Positions 23,208-34,235 of a DNA stretch of 64,000 nt are shown piece after piece. Below the pieces are notes generated by a model. The model ran no database searches. It saw only the letters and a program-made list of their open reading frames with translations, and had not been told where the DNA came from. Every line of letters starts with the position of its first letter. Within the stretch, counting starts at the first letter, position 1. The translations under genes were made by a program, and so were the position numbers. The DNA is from Apostichopus japonicus (taxonomy: Eukaryota; Echinodermata; Holothuroidea; Aspidochirotida; Stichopodidae), in NCBI RefSeq assembly GCF_037975245.1, contig NC_092576.1:262501-326500 (forward strand), in the 5' to 3' direction.

Positions 23208-23531
23208 CATTTACTCCTACCTGATACTCCACAACTAAGTGGTTTGTATTTTCCATTCAAGAATAGTTCCCTTCGTTCGATAAAGAGACGTTTCTTATAT
23301 GTAATGAATAATTCGATGGTATTAATTCACTATTTTTTGGATTGATTGGCTATAAATTTGCGAATAAAGTGTGGTTATTGTGAAACCATGTTAGTGAACT
23401 ATTCGCTACCTCCTCTCGAGTAGAACAATTCAGAATCAGGTTGTCGTGAAGATTAACAGTTATTGTTTGTCCAAGATTTATATCCGCAATGACTTGATGA
23501 ATAACATCCAATATGACGAAAATGTCCACCA
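23208..23531 (-). pseudogene. Ig-domain exon with two in-frame stops
   Basis: It is bounded by acceptor TTTCAG and donor G|GTGAGT, 324 bp, phase 1 at both ends. The domain reads as a V-like Ig fold: first cysteine in LILNCSTREE, tryptophan in LTWFHNNHT, then LHIRNVSLSNEGNYS. A TAG stop follows LFANL, and a TGA stands exactly where the second conserved cysteine should be, before MENTNHLVVEYQ. The length is intact, so decay is by point mutation. Confidence 0.8.
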
Positions 23532-24098
23532 CTGAAATGAAAAGTCAATCATCTTGTACTATCTTGTCTATATACTGTGACACACAATATCTATACTGTG
23601 TGTATAGATGACGTCACTTTTCACGACAGGCAACATTTTCTTGTCTAAAATCAGTGATATTGATAATGTCTGTCCATTCCTCTGTAAAGAACGAAGATAA
23701 TCTGCCTGTAAGCAATTGGCTGATAGGAATATTAAAAGATGTCCGGGATTCGAATATTACATCCACAAAAGTGTCCGTATTATGATGGTTTGCTACAATG
23801 TTTCTAGACGGAGAATTAATGATTTCTTTCGTTATCGAGATCTTACTTTTATCTTTCTACTTGAAGCTTTTAGTCCCTCAACACGTTAGAATGTTACTTA
23901 CTTTGGGGGATATATTTGTCGTTTATGTGTGGGATACATACACTGACTGTTCTACAGCTGCGCAAAAACAGTGTAATTGAGAAAATCTGTGAATAAAAAC
24001 AACTGATGTTCTAGGTGGAGAGTTCAAACAACGATGTGTGAATTATAGATCAATAACAATGACAAACAGAGAAGAGAAATGAAAATCATATTGCATAC

Positions 24099-24117
24099 CT
24101 GGGAGTTGTATCGACAT
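24099..24117 (-). CDS. Candidate first coding exon, copy 1 of 3
   Basis: It has one base change from the other copies (ACTCCCAG in place of ACTGCCAG), silent in the leucine codon. It keeps the CAG acceptor-like and GTATGC donor-like flanks. Confidence 0.33.
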
Positions 24118-24229
24118 CTGAGTATGACAGCAACTGATGTTGTAGATTGAGAGTGAAAACTACGATGTATTACTCACAGAGCAATTACAATGGTAAACAG
24201 AGAAGAGAAATGAAAATCATATTGCATAC

Positions 24230-24248
24230 CTGGCAGTTGTATCGACAT
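24230..24248 (-). CDS. Candidate first coding exon, copy 2 of 3
   Basis: Identical 19 bp to the copy at 24361-24379, with the same flanking CTCAG and GTATGC splice-like sequences. Confidence 0.35.
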
Positions 24249-24360
24249 CTGAGAATGAACTCAACTGATGTTTTAGGTTGAGAGTGAAAACTACGATGTA
24301 TTACTCACAGAGCAATTACAATGGTAAACAGAGAAGAGAAATGAAAATCATATTGCATAC

Positions 24361-24379
24361 CTGGCAGTTGTATCGACAT
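24361..24379 (-). CDS. Candidate first coding exon, copy 3 of 3
   Basis: ATGTCGATACAACTGCCAG encodes MSIQLP plus one base and is followed by donor GTATGC. It joins in phase 1 to the Ig exon at 23531, giving MSIQLPVVDIFVILDVIHQV, a plausible weak signal peptide cleaved near VIA-DI. Identical or near-identical exons lie 131 and 262 bp downstream. Confidence 0.35.
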
Positions 24380-24487
24380 CTGAGAATGAACTCAACTGAT
24401 GTTCTAGATGGAGAGTGAAAACTACGATGCGTTACTCACAGAGCAATTACAATGGTAAACAGAGAATAGAAAATGAAAATAATATTG

Positions 24488-25250
24488 CATATGTTGCGTT
24501 TACTTGTCACGATGACAATACAATAAACAGGTAATATCGGGGCAATGTGTTTGGTACGAATCATTCAGTGGCTAGTAAGGAAGTAAAACATTAAATGTTG
24601 TGTTTTGCGTGTTTGCAAGCTATATACAATAGTGTCATTTTGAAAATCTATTAATCAAATGATTGATAATAATCGTTAATCGATAATTGTTAATCAAATA
24701 AAGGAAGATTTGAGAAAACGCACAATTAAAGATTTTAGTAATTTGAATTCCTGATTTATTATCCAAAGAGACTTAAAATTTACTGACAAATTGTAATGTA
24801 TAAAAGAAAACACAATAAGTTAACGTTTACATTCCAATCATTCCAACAGTTTTCTGATCAAAAAGCTCACCTCAGGTTTTAAATTTACTGCAAAGATATT
24901 CGTCATGGTGTAATGTCATTCTTTAGTTATTTTTTTATTCATCACAAATTCGTCACTGCGTCGTGGACATTCCTCTCATGTATATGCACCATCATTTTAT
25001 AATCCAAAAAGTTTTCCCTTCGGTAATTTAAGGGGTTATATGGTTAGGAAGTGGTGATGGGGTGAAAGAGTAGGGTGGGATGGATGGATGGATGGAATGA
25101 CGGTATGGCGCGGATGAAGAGGAACGATAGTGTGTATGGACGTAATAATACCACGGGCATGGGCAAGCTGAAAGAGGAATAGTGCAGGTTGGGGGAGGGG
25201 GGAGTAACAAGGTGGGTGGATGGATATAAATGGTAGGGTGGGATAGGGCT
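24488..25250. other. No gene recognised; GGAT-type simple repeat at right
   Basis: AT-rich sequence followed by a purine-rich stretch with (GGAT)n at about 25076-25096. The 60-codon minus frame here is low complexity. Confidence 0.6.
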
Positions 25251-25482
25251 ACACTCTAAAAAAAGGTGAATTTAAAGTCTTTCTGAGAGTGTAATGAGTG
25301 ATCACTCCACGAAGAGTGAAATTCACTCTTTAAAAAGAGTGAGAAATTCACTCTTTAAAAAGAGTGAGAAATTCACTGCTTAAAAAGAGTGAGATTTTCA
25401 TTCGAAAAAGAGTGAGAAATTCACTCTAAAAAGAGAATCACTCGGAGCTAGGAGTGAAATTCACTCTAATAAGTGTTAATGT
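25251..25482. repeat. Palindromic GAGTGAAATTCACTC array, single transposon-like end
   Basis: It begins ACACTCTAAAAAAAGG and continues with repeated GAGTGA[GA]AAATTCACTC palindromes every 20-25 bp. The plan resembles the subterminal arrays of the 1.76-7.45 kb element but with a different core word. No matching right end was found in the window, so it may be a solo end. Confidence 0.6.
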
Positions 25483-26925
25483 TATTTTACTGCTGCTTTT
25501 ATGGAATGGGATATGCGACGCAATCGATATGCAGAAATATGACTATTGTCCAAGGATGCATCCAAAGATGAAGACAAAGAAATGGAATATCATTTTTTTG
25601 GGGGGCTTCTAATGAAGCCCGAATATTGCACTCTCGTATACTTTCTTTTGTTGAGTACATGTCAACCTTGAAAGATCGTGCTCCCGATGGACGGTGGTGT
25701 ACAGTAGAGTGATTTTGAGACCGGTTAGCATTTTGAAGACCATTTGCAGTGACTGGCCGAGTAGTGTTTAAACAATTAAAAACATAAATTAAACTAAATT
25801 TTACCTTGTAGAATATCATATCTCAAGGACCCGTTGAGTCCAGGCAGTGTTTCGGTAACTTCTTGCTGTATCGTAGCCAGTTTAAAGCAAGAAACTAATC
25901 TCAGAGAGAGAAAGAGAGAGACAGTGCAGTTGTGTTTCTCAGGACTGTATTCTAAGTCATCACAGGGGTCCTGAGGCCTTCGGCTGTATCGGATGCTTAA
26001 TGTTAGTACAAATATATACTAGTTAGAAAATTTCAAATTCATCGGAATGTATTTGATAGCCCTAGTGAGGTTCATCGACAGCTACAACACTTCAAGATAC
26101 TTCCCAATTCCTTGCAGCGGTGTCAATCACAAAATTACACTTGGATCATTTCATATAGGATGAACACATGGCTTGGCGGTGACGTACTAGAGTTTGGCTC
26201 ATATTTACATAACTATTATTATTATTGAAAGGTCTGCAAAACTAGAGCGTACTCTGCAAACCTAGAGCGCCTTGTACCTTTTGAGCTACAGCTGTTCAAA
26301 GTTGAGGTGCCACGTCTATTTGTGCTCGACCTAGAATGCCCCCTTTAAGGAAGTACCAACTTGTATCACAAAGTATATTAACAAAGTTGATCCTATATAA
26401 ATGTAACATTAAATAATGTATCTATAAAAAATATATCATTATATATAAACATCCCCTTTATAAACTATCCATGTAGATTGCCAATGAATTCTGAACAATA
26501 ATTACTTGAGAGGTTGGTTGTCATATTAATATTTCTTGACGTAATTCGAGAGCTTGTAATAACAAGACTTTGCTTGAGATTTGATAGCGTTAATACTGTA
26601 CTTTGATAAAATTTATGGATAAACACAAAAACATTCATTTAAATCCTTAGTCTAACAATGATGGTCTAAAAATCTAATGTATTACGTGCATTCATCTGGA
26701 TTCCTGATTTGTTTGCTGCGTGCCTTAGTGTCTGCTTGAAATTTCAATTTGTAAGTTGTTATGTTGTGTTGACGGAAAGGCCAAGTTAAATATTATAAAT
26801 GTAAAATTTCAGCTATTCCATTGTTTCGGCCCTCATTCACTTAAATCATAGAGAAACTAATCAAATGTATACTTTTTTCTCAAATTTCTACGCCTTTCTC
26901 CATTATGTGATGTAAAACGCCGATT
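25483..26925. other. No gene recognised
   Basis: Contains GAGA and ATT microsatellite stretches (25904-25922, 26211-26224) and AT-rich sequence. The minus open frame at 25499-25819 has no recognisable domain. Confidence 0.5.
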
Positions 26926-26929
26926 ACAG

Positions 26930-27350
26930 TTCCTTCCTAATTCTTCAGTTTAATATTAATACTATCACTCCTTAGCTCCCACTCATTCGCAACGAAATCA
27001 ATATACACCAGCCAAGCATCATCTCTCTTCAGGAAACTAATCTTGATGGCTCTAGCCACGTAGTAATGCCAGGTTAAACAAATCTTCAGAAAAGACATCT
27101 TTGGAGGGGGAACTTATTTTGCCAAATATGACATTTTTGTTGTTAACAATACAGGCCCTAACTTCCAAACTCACATTTTTTTCAAATGATCATTCCTTGT
27201 TAGCCTCATAATGTCACTATCATCACTTACTACAATCCTCCTGGCTTTACTCTCCATGAACCTATCATCTGAAAGTGTAAATACAAGAAAACCATACTCA
27301 TTGGTGACATCAATGTTTACCATATTAACCACTAAAACCACTACGGTATG
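26930..27350 (+). pseudogene. LINE AP-endonuclease fragment
   Basis: Reading across stops and frame changes gives LPLIRNEINIHQPSIISLQE, TNLDGSSHV, then NPPGFTLHE and KTILIGDINVYHINH. These match the order of the QET and GDxN motifs of the exonuclease-endonuclease-phosphatase fold in non-LTR retrotransposons. The fragment is cut by the family A transposon at 27353. Confidence 0.6.
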
Positions 27351-27352
27351 TT

Positions 27353-29298
27353 CAGGCGCGTATCCAGGGGGGCGTTGGGGCGCGCGCCCCCCGGGTAAGG
27401 AAACGAGGAGAGAAAAAAAGAGAGGAAAAAAGGGAAAAAGAGGGGGAAAAAAAAAGACAAGGAGGAAGGAGAGGAAGGAAGGGAAAAGAAAAAGAAGAAA
27501 GAGAGAAAAAGGAGAAAAGAGAGGGAGTAAAAGATAAACGCCAAGACCTCGGGAAGAGAAAGAGAAACAGTCATAAGTACCGCGCTGATCCCTATTATAT
27601 ACACAGGGTAGCCAGTGACAGATCGAGGATTTTCCTCTCTCACTAATGTATCTATATATATACTATATATATACTATATATGGTCTATCATAACGTGTGT
27701 GTGTGTATGGACGCTTTAAACAATTGTACAATTGTGCTATGGAACCAACTGTGGCTGGTCTTGAACTCAACCGAGTCGTCGGGGAACATGACGCATGACG
27801 CCCCCCCCCCCCCCGAGCAAATTTTCTTTATGATATCGCTAGTAATTTCAAAATAGACAATGATTAGATGCAACTTACAATGCATGGGAAGTGTCATTTC
27901 CAGCGATCTGGGAGGCATTTTCGGCCAAAATTCCTTGAACGCTTCGCGCCAACACATGATGGCGCTACGCTTAGATAGTTTGCCTATACAGGCTTCGCCC
28001 CTCCCTTTGCAAATTACTCGCTACACGCCTGTTTGAATTTGTAAAGCAAAGAGCAGATATCACATCATATCAGTGAGCATGAAAATGCATGTTCCAGGAT
28101 GAACAGCCTCAAAACTGTCTATGTGTGTAGTCAAAGGCGTAGGAGCCCAATTGGATTTGGGGGTTGTAACGACTTGCCCGAAAAATATAACCAAAAATTT
28201 TCGCGTGCTCCGCGCGCGTTCAACATGTTAATGTCGATATCATATAAGCAAGCATCGGTCATTACATCGCATGGCATCGTGTACCGTACGGTCCGTGAAA
28301 GTTGCGCAGTATACCGCGGGATGCTAATGTAAACAACGAAATGTCTTATGTAGATGGAGAAAAAGCATACAGGTCCAATTATGTCAAAACTCTCTTTTAC
28401 AGTAGTAATGACGAATTAGTCGGCCAAGCTTAGAACTTTATTTTAATTACCAAGGAGATCATTTTTAAACTATTCATTTCCTTAAGTTACATCATTGCTA
28501 TTTATTTTTCTTTCAGTAGGTGCCCGAAAAATTCTCAGCATATTGCCCGAATTTTCAGGGGGAAAATTGGTTGGGATGGGGGGGGGGGAGCCCCCGCCCG
28601 CCTCCTACGCCTATGTGTGTAGTGTTCGGTTTCGAAATATCTGATATCGGAAATATCTGCTATTTTTCATTTCCTTTAACCAAGTTTTATAATAGCCGTT
28701 ATAACAGGTTTTAATATTTGTACACCAATAAATTAACTGTGTCGGAATTTTCGAAAATTTCCTGACCAACATTCTTCATCATACTTCCTTCCACTACTGC
28801 AATTTTGACCTGTCTGTTAGGGGTTGAAGGAGGTTTTTCTATATTGGTTGTCCATTGATTGAATTTTGTGCAACATTATGGGTCTGTTTTGAAGTGATTT
28901 TGTTCACGAGAAATGTGAATTTTCAAATTATGAACATATAATGGGCTTAAAACCTTCAAAAGTGGGGCTTTCGGATATTGTGGGCCGTGACGTAGAATCA
29001 CCTACAAAAGCAATGAATGATCCACAGGACATGCAATGAGGTCGAACATGATGTGTGACTAGTGACATTCTTCCAAAAGGTTATGGATGGAAAAAAAAAA
29101 CTATTGGGAACTACTTGGTTATCAGGCAAAAATGTACATCTGGTTGGTCATTTTCAAGCCCGAGAAGTGCCATTTCCGGTGATCTGGTGGGTATCAAAAC
29201 CAGAAATTTTCTTGTACGCTCCGCGCCAACCTATGGTGGCGCTCCGCTTAGATAGTAATTCGCGCCCCCCGGGTTAGAAAATCGTGGATACGCCCCTG
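27353..29298. mobile_element. Non-autonomous hAT-like transposon (family A), copy 2
   Basis: Ends are CAGGCGCGTATCCAGGGGGG and, in reverse complement at the right, CAGGGGCGTATCCACGATTTT. The flanks share a 5-bp duplication ATGTT (27348-27352 and 29299-29303). It is homologous to 20624-22728 in the same orientation. A 484-bp MITE sits at 28132-28615, and the shared GTACGC-GCGCCAAC module occurs near 27930 and 29210. Five-bp duplications occur in some hAT subgroups. No transposase is present. Confidence 0.85.
28132..28615. mobile_element. hAT-type MITE nested in family A copy 2
   Basis: Ends CAAAGGCGTAGGAG and (reverse complement) CATAGGCGTAGGAG, with an 8-bp duplication TGTGTAGT at 28124-28131 and 28616-28623. 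The right end and flank of the same MITE are also present in family A copy 1 (about 22041-22082), so it inserted before the two copies separated. Confidence 0.85.
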
Positions 29299-29637
29299 AT
29301 GTTAAACAGCTTCTTATTATTATATAGATCAAAATGACATACATATTGTTAACACATATACTACAATTACCAGGACATTCATCAGAAACGATAGAAAAGA
29401 AGTTCTCTTGTGCCTATGTGTGGATAGGCTTATACATATTTTTTTTGTCCTCTCCGATCTTGGGATTGCCCCCTTTCTCAATGATTACGCTTTGAACAAG
29501 AAATAAAAGTGGAGCCTGCACGGCAGTTACTGCGATGAGGTGATCGGAGTCCACATTTAACATACTTTCTGCTAGTCTTATAGCCAGTGGTCTACTTTGC
29601 CTAACTAGGTAGTTTGGTCCCTAATTGCATATACTGT
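29299..29637. other. No gene recognised
   Basis: Short stretch between the family A transposon and the solo LTR. It may continue the interrupted LINE, but I could not follow its frame. Confidence 0.4.
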
Positions 29638-30729
29638 TGTTACGAGGGCCCATTGTAGCCTAACGCTAGTCACTGCTAGTGAGAAACCTAATGTTATAAT
29701 GTGGAGAGTAATTGAAATTGCCTACGTGATAAATCAGTATTTGAGAAATTAGGTCGGGTTACCGTGTCACAATGTTATAATACACGATTGTTCTGGTATA
29801 TTCCTCATGATGACGCGCTGGTCTCGGGTTAACGTCGGTTTACGTGGAATCGCGCGTAAGCTGTGCACGGCATCTTCGTGGATTCTCTGGAACGTTCGCA
29901 AGAGATGCAAAGGACTTCCAAGAATAGAAAAACTGGGTCAAGTGTATCGAGAAAGATCTAGATGATTCTTGATATGGCGAATCGTATAAAAACCCGCCCA
30001 GATCGGAGAGTTTCTCAGTTTCTGAACGAATACAAGCGACGACACTTATTATACCATTCTACTGTACTATATATCGTCAGTGCTCAACTACCAGTATTTT
30101 CTGAAGGATTGAGATATCGATAACAAGATTGATTCTGCACTTCCATTCAGAAGTTTGAAGAGGACTTTGCTGTGAAACTACAGTTTTCCAGTCTTTATTT
30201 CGGAGAAGGTGAAGAATTTCTGTCTCCGTTGAGGAAGTTCGTTACGCCAGGAGTTAGTGGCTATAAAGCTGATTTTGGACTGACTCTGGTAATATTTAGT
30301 CGGCGAGAAGTTCGACTTGTGCTTCACTCGATTGTGGCTGGAAGTCCGTCTTCTATTTTGGAGCATCGCCGGAAAGAAGGTGACTGCTGTTTCTGGGATC
30401 GCGAGAAACTTCGTCGAGGACCAGTGAATTTCGCGGTACAACGGACCGAGAATCGTCGTCATCAAGGTCGTGGCCGCTGAGGGATATCGCCGTTGGAAGA
30501 GACCAGCGTGTTTTAAAGTGTGTCCTATCTTGTTAAGTTTGTGAGTAATTTTTATATATTTGTAATTACCACTTGTTGTTGTTGGTTCGAAATCCATTGT
30601 TCAATATAGTTTACGTTCTCATTTAAAATCTCTAGACTCGTTAATTTGTCTGTGTTCTTACGGAAACGAACCAAGGCTTGTGTCTCGTTAAAAATTAATT
30701 ATCGAGACCTCTCGCATTCCAACGTAACA
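29638..30729 (+). mobile_element. Solo LTR of an LTR retrotransposon, 1,092 bp
   Basis: It begins TGTTACG and ends CGTAACA, a 7-bp perfect inverted repeat with the canonical TG..CA termini, flanked by a 4-bp duplication CTGT (29634-29637 and 30730-30733). A TATA box, TATAAAAA, lies at 29985-29992, so transcription would run on the plus strand. No primer-binding site or gag follows, so this is a solo LTR left by recombination. The open frames of 102 (plus) and 139 (minus) codons inside it are not credited as genes. Confidence 0.75.
29985..29992 (+). promoter_or_regulatory. TATA box in the solo LTR
   Basis: TATAAAAA about 350 bp into the LTR, followed by GC-richer sequence ACCCGCCCAGATCGGAGAG, as in retrotransposon U3/R boundaries. 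Confidence 0.5.
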
Positions 30730-30733
30730 CTGT

Positions 30734-31221
30734 TACGGTAGTGGAACTGACGGCTTCTATGCGGGCCTTGTGGCTTCATAGATGCATACCCTCAGTTAGT
30801 TTCCTGGTTTCAGGTTTACCTAACAGGTCTTCATCTTGTTTGTGCAGTCCCTACTCAGAGGGACTTCATATTAGCCTCAATTCAATTCCCTCATTAGTGA
30901 ATTTGCACTTGTCCGCTTCCGTTCGTCGTCGTGTCATACATTTGTCAGTGATTTGTTTGTTGTTAACGTATGTTTTGAAGTTGTAAATTTAATGTAATGT
31001 ATGTAGTGATAGTGTAAATGTCAATACACCATAATTTAAATGAAAGAAAAAATGTACACAAAATGACAAATGAAATTGTGTTTATTTCAATATTTACTAT
31101 CTTATTATCCCATCATTTGTAGACAAAGTATTACACTTTTACAATAACAATTATTGTACATTAAATCATTAGACGTATGGTAGATGAATGAGTATATTAT
31201 TTACACTTTCATTGCCAACAT
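30734..31221. other. No gene recognised
   Basis: The plus frame at 30741-30986 has no recognisable domain. The 3' part shares TTTACAATAACAATT blocks with 31730 and 31900, an old diverged repeat. Confidence 0.45.
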
Positions 31222-31596
31222 CAGTGGCGTAGGAAGGTACTTTTGAGTGGGGGGGGGCTGAAGACTGATGGCTGGCCTGGGGGAGGGGTCTAAGGGGAGG
31301 GGGTTCCCCCTCCCCTTTGGAATTTTTTTGCATTTCCAGGTGGCCTCAGATACAATTTGGTGCAATATAGCACACTTCAACCCACCCACTCCATTATGTA
31401 TATAATTTTGCATTTTCACCTGGCCTTAGATGCAATTTGGTGCTCCAAATGAGATTTTTTTCTCATTTGGAAATGAAAAAGGGGTTTTTTGACTTGCGAA
31501 GCCGGGGGGGGGGGCGGAATGATACTTCCGCCCCTCCATGTTTTTCACTAGGGGATGGGGCTGGCGCCCCCAGCCCCCCCGGTTCCTACGCCCTTG
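31222..31596. mobile_element. hAT-type MITE, 375 bp
   Basis: Ends CAGTGGCGTAGGAA and (reverse complement) CAAGGGCGTAGGAA, with a perfect 8-bp duplication GCCAACAT at 31214-31221 and 31597-31604. It contains the module GGGGGAGGGGTCTAAGGGGA, then CCCCTCCCCTTTGGAA and GATGCAATTTGGTGC, shared with the elements starting at 52365 and 53863. Confidence 0.9.
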
Positions 31597-31604
31597 GCCA
31601 ACAT

Positions 31605-32495
31605 AAACTCATACTCGTTCATCTAATGTACATTCTTTTATATCAAGAGAGTACGAACCATTTCAGAATTATAATACAACAGGGCGCTATTAACTATATT
31701 AATATTACATCATTTAAAGCTATGGTATTTCACTTTTACAATAACAATTGCTATACATCAAACACAAGGTAGATGGCCGAGTGTATTATTTACAATGTAT
31801 TATTAACAATATATTATTTACAATAACAATATTTGATTTATTATATCAAACAAGTAAAAAACCATTTCAGAATTAAAGAAAAAAATAGTGATGCTATTAA
31901 CAATAACAATTGCTGTACACTTATATTAATACATTATAACTGATCAAAAATTAGGAAATTATTGCCCTACCACCAAACGCCTCCTTAAAATAAAACTGTA
32001 AAGTAAATGACAAAACATAAGGCCGTATACATGATAGTGCTGATCATTTTATTAGTCATTTCCCTCCTGGTGGTAGTTGTTGGTTATGGTTGGGGCTTCT
32101 GTCTACAAGGAGTGGTCTTTGCTGCATAGCAGGTAGGGGTGCTCTGATAATACATCTGGCTATCAGGCAGAATCTTCACTACTATGGACAACTAAACAGA
32201 TGTACAGTGTACTAACCAATCTGCCCAATCAGTAGATGCAGCAACCTGCCTTATCTTAAACAAACTGTTCCCACTGGTCAACTGGCAATGCTATTACAAA
32301 TTTTAATAATTCTGATACATTACTCATGTCGTTTATAAACAGGATAAATAATATGTGCCCATATTACCTTGAAGCACACCTCATACTACATAAAAAAAGA
32401 AAAAAATGCTTGACCTAAATCACTGATTTGGACATACTGCTTTCTGTTGGACAGATAATTAGCTGGCCTATTATGAACAACATACAGTAATTGTC
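31605..32495. repeat. Diverged AT-rich repeats
   Basis: CCATTTCAGAATTA and TTTACAATAACAATTGCT-TACA recur at 31660-31760 and 31860-31920. No coding support. Confidence 0.45.
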
Positions 32496-32499
32496 AAGA

Positions 32500-32790
32500 T
32501 TCTATAATTGGGTCAAAAGCTTTTTTCAGATCAATGAAGACTCCAATAGTTGATTTTTTATCCAGTATTTGTATCCAGTGTTTTACAGTAATTCTAATAA
32601 TGTCATAGATGTAGACCGTCCAGGCCTGAAACAATACTGCCGCTCAGAAGGAGATGGCACTTGACATGGAATATATCTAGTCAATGTGCCCAGAAAATTG
32701 ATGCATTTTGAATAACTGCGATAGCAATGAGACTGGTCTATAAATAGCAAAAACATTCTTCTCACCAGACATACATACAGGTATGACTTT
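32500..32790 (-). pseudogene. Non-LTR retrotransposon RT fragment
   Basis: The minus strand gives RPVSLLSQLFKM, YCFRPGRSTSMTLLELL, then KKSTIGVFIDLKKAFDPI (motif A). The frame is broken between blocks. Only RT motifs around the fingers/palm entry remain. Confidence 0.75.
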
Positions 32791-34177
<1,387 letters not shown>

Positions 34178-34235
34178 TCACTCTTCATCTTCAGTATTCA
34201 AAGCACTTTGACTTTCACCCTCTCTCCTTGATGGC
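34178..34235 (-). CDS. Exon 8: cytoplasmic tail and stop
   Basis: The acceptor CGTTTACATTACAG opens a phase-2 exon encoding PSRREGESQSALNTEDEE and TGA. It joins exon 7 exactly in frame. The tail has serines and acidic residues but no tyrosine motif. Confidence 0.6.

Larger units (their letters stand above)
17510..24379 (-). pseudogene. Decayed transmembrane Ig-receptor locus
   Basis: In transcription order: three 19-bp candidate first exons (24.1-24.4 kb), Ig exon 23208-23531, Ig exon 20063-20363, Ig exon 18086-18409 and transmembrane exon 17510-17632. Splice sites are mostly excellent and the exons are built for phase-1 joining, the usual plan for Ig-superfamily receptors. Each of the three Ig exons carries at least one stop or frameshift, while the transmembrane exon is clean. 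Introns hold a hAT element, a LINE, a 2.1-kb DNA transposon and a SINE. I read it as a pseudogene of a surface Ig receptor. Ligand and pathway cannot be told. The Ig domains differ clearly from those of the gene at 34-46 kb. Confidence 0.75.
24000..24487. repeat. 131-bp tandem repeat, about 3.7 copies
   Basis: Anchors GAAGAGAAATGAAAATCATA occur at 24071, 24202 and 24333, a spacing of exactly 131 bp; a diverged fourth copy follows at about 24463. Each of the first three units contains, on the minus strand, CAG|ATGTCGATACAACT[G/C]CCAG|GTATGC. Confidence 0.9.

Noticed and set aside
30172-30597. Overlapping plus (102) and minus (139) open frames
   Set aside because: Both lie within the solo LTR and have no recognisable domain.
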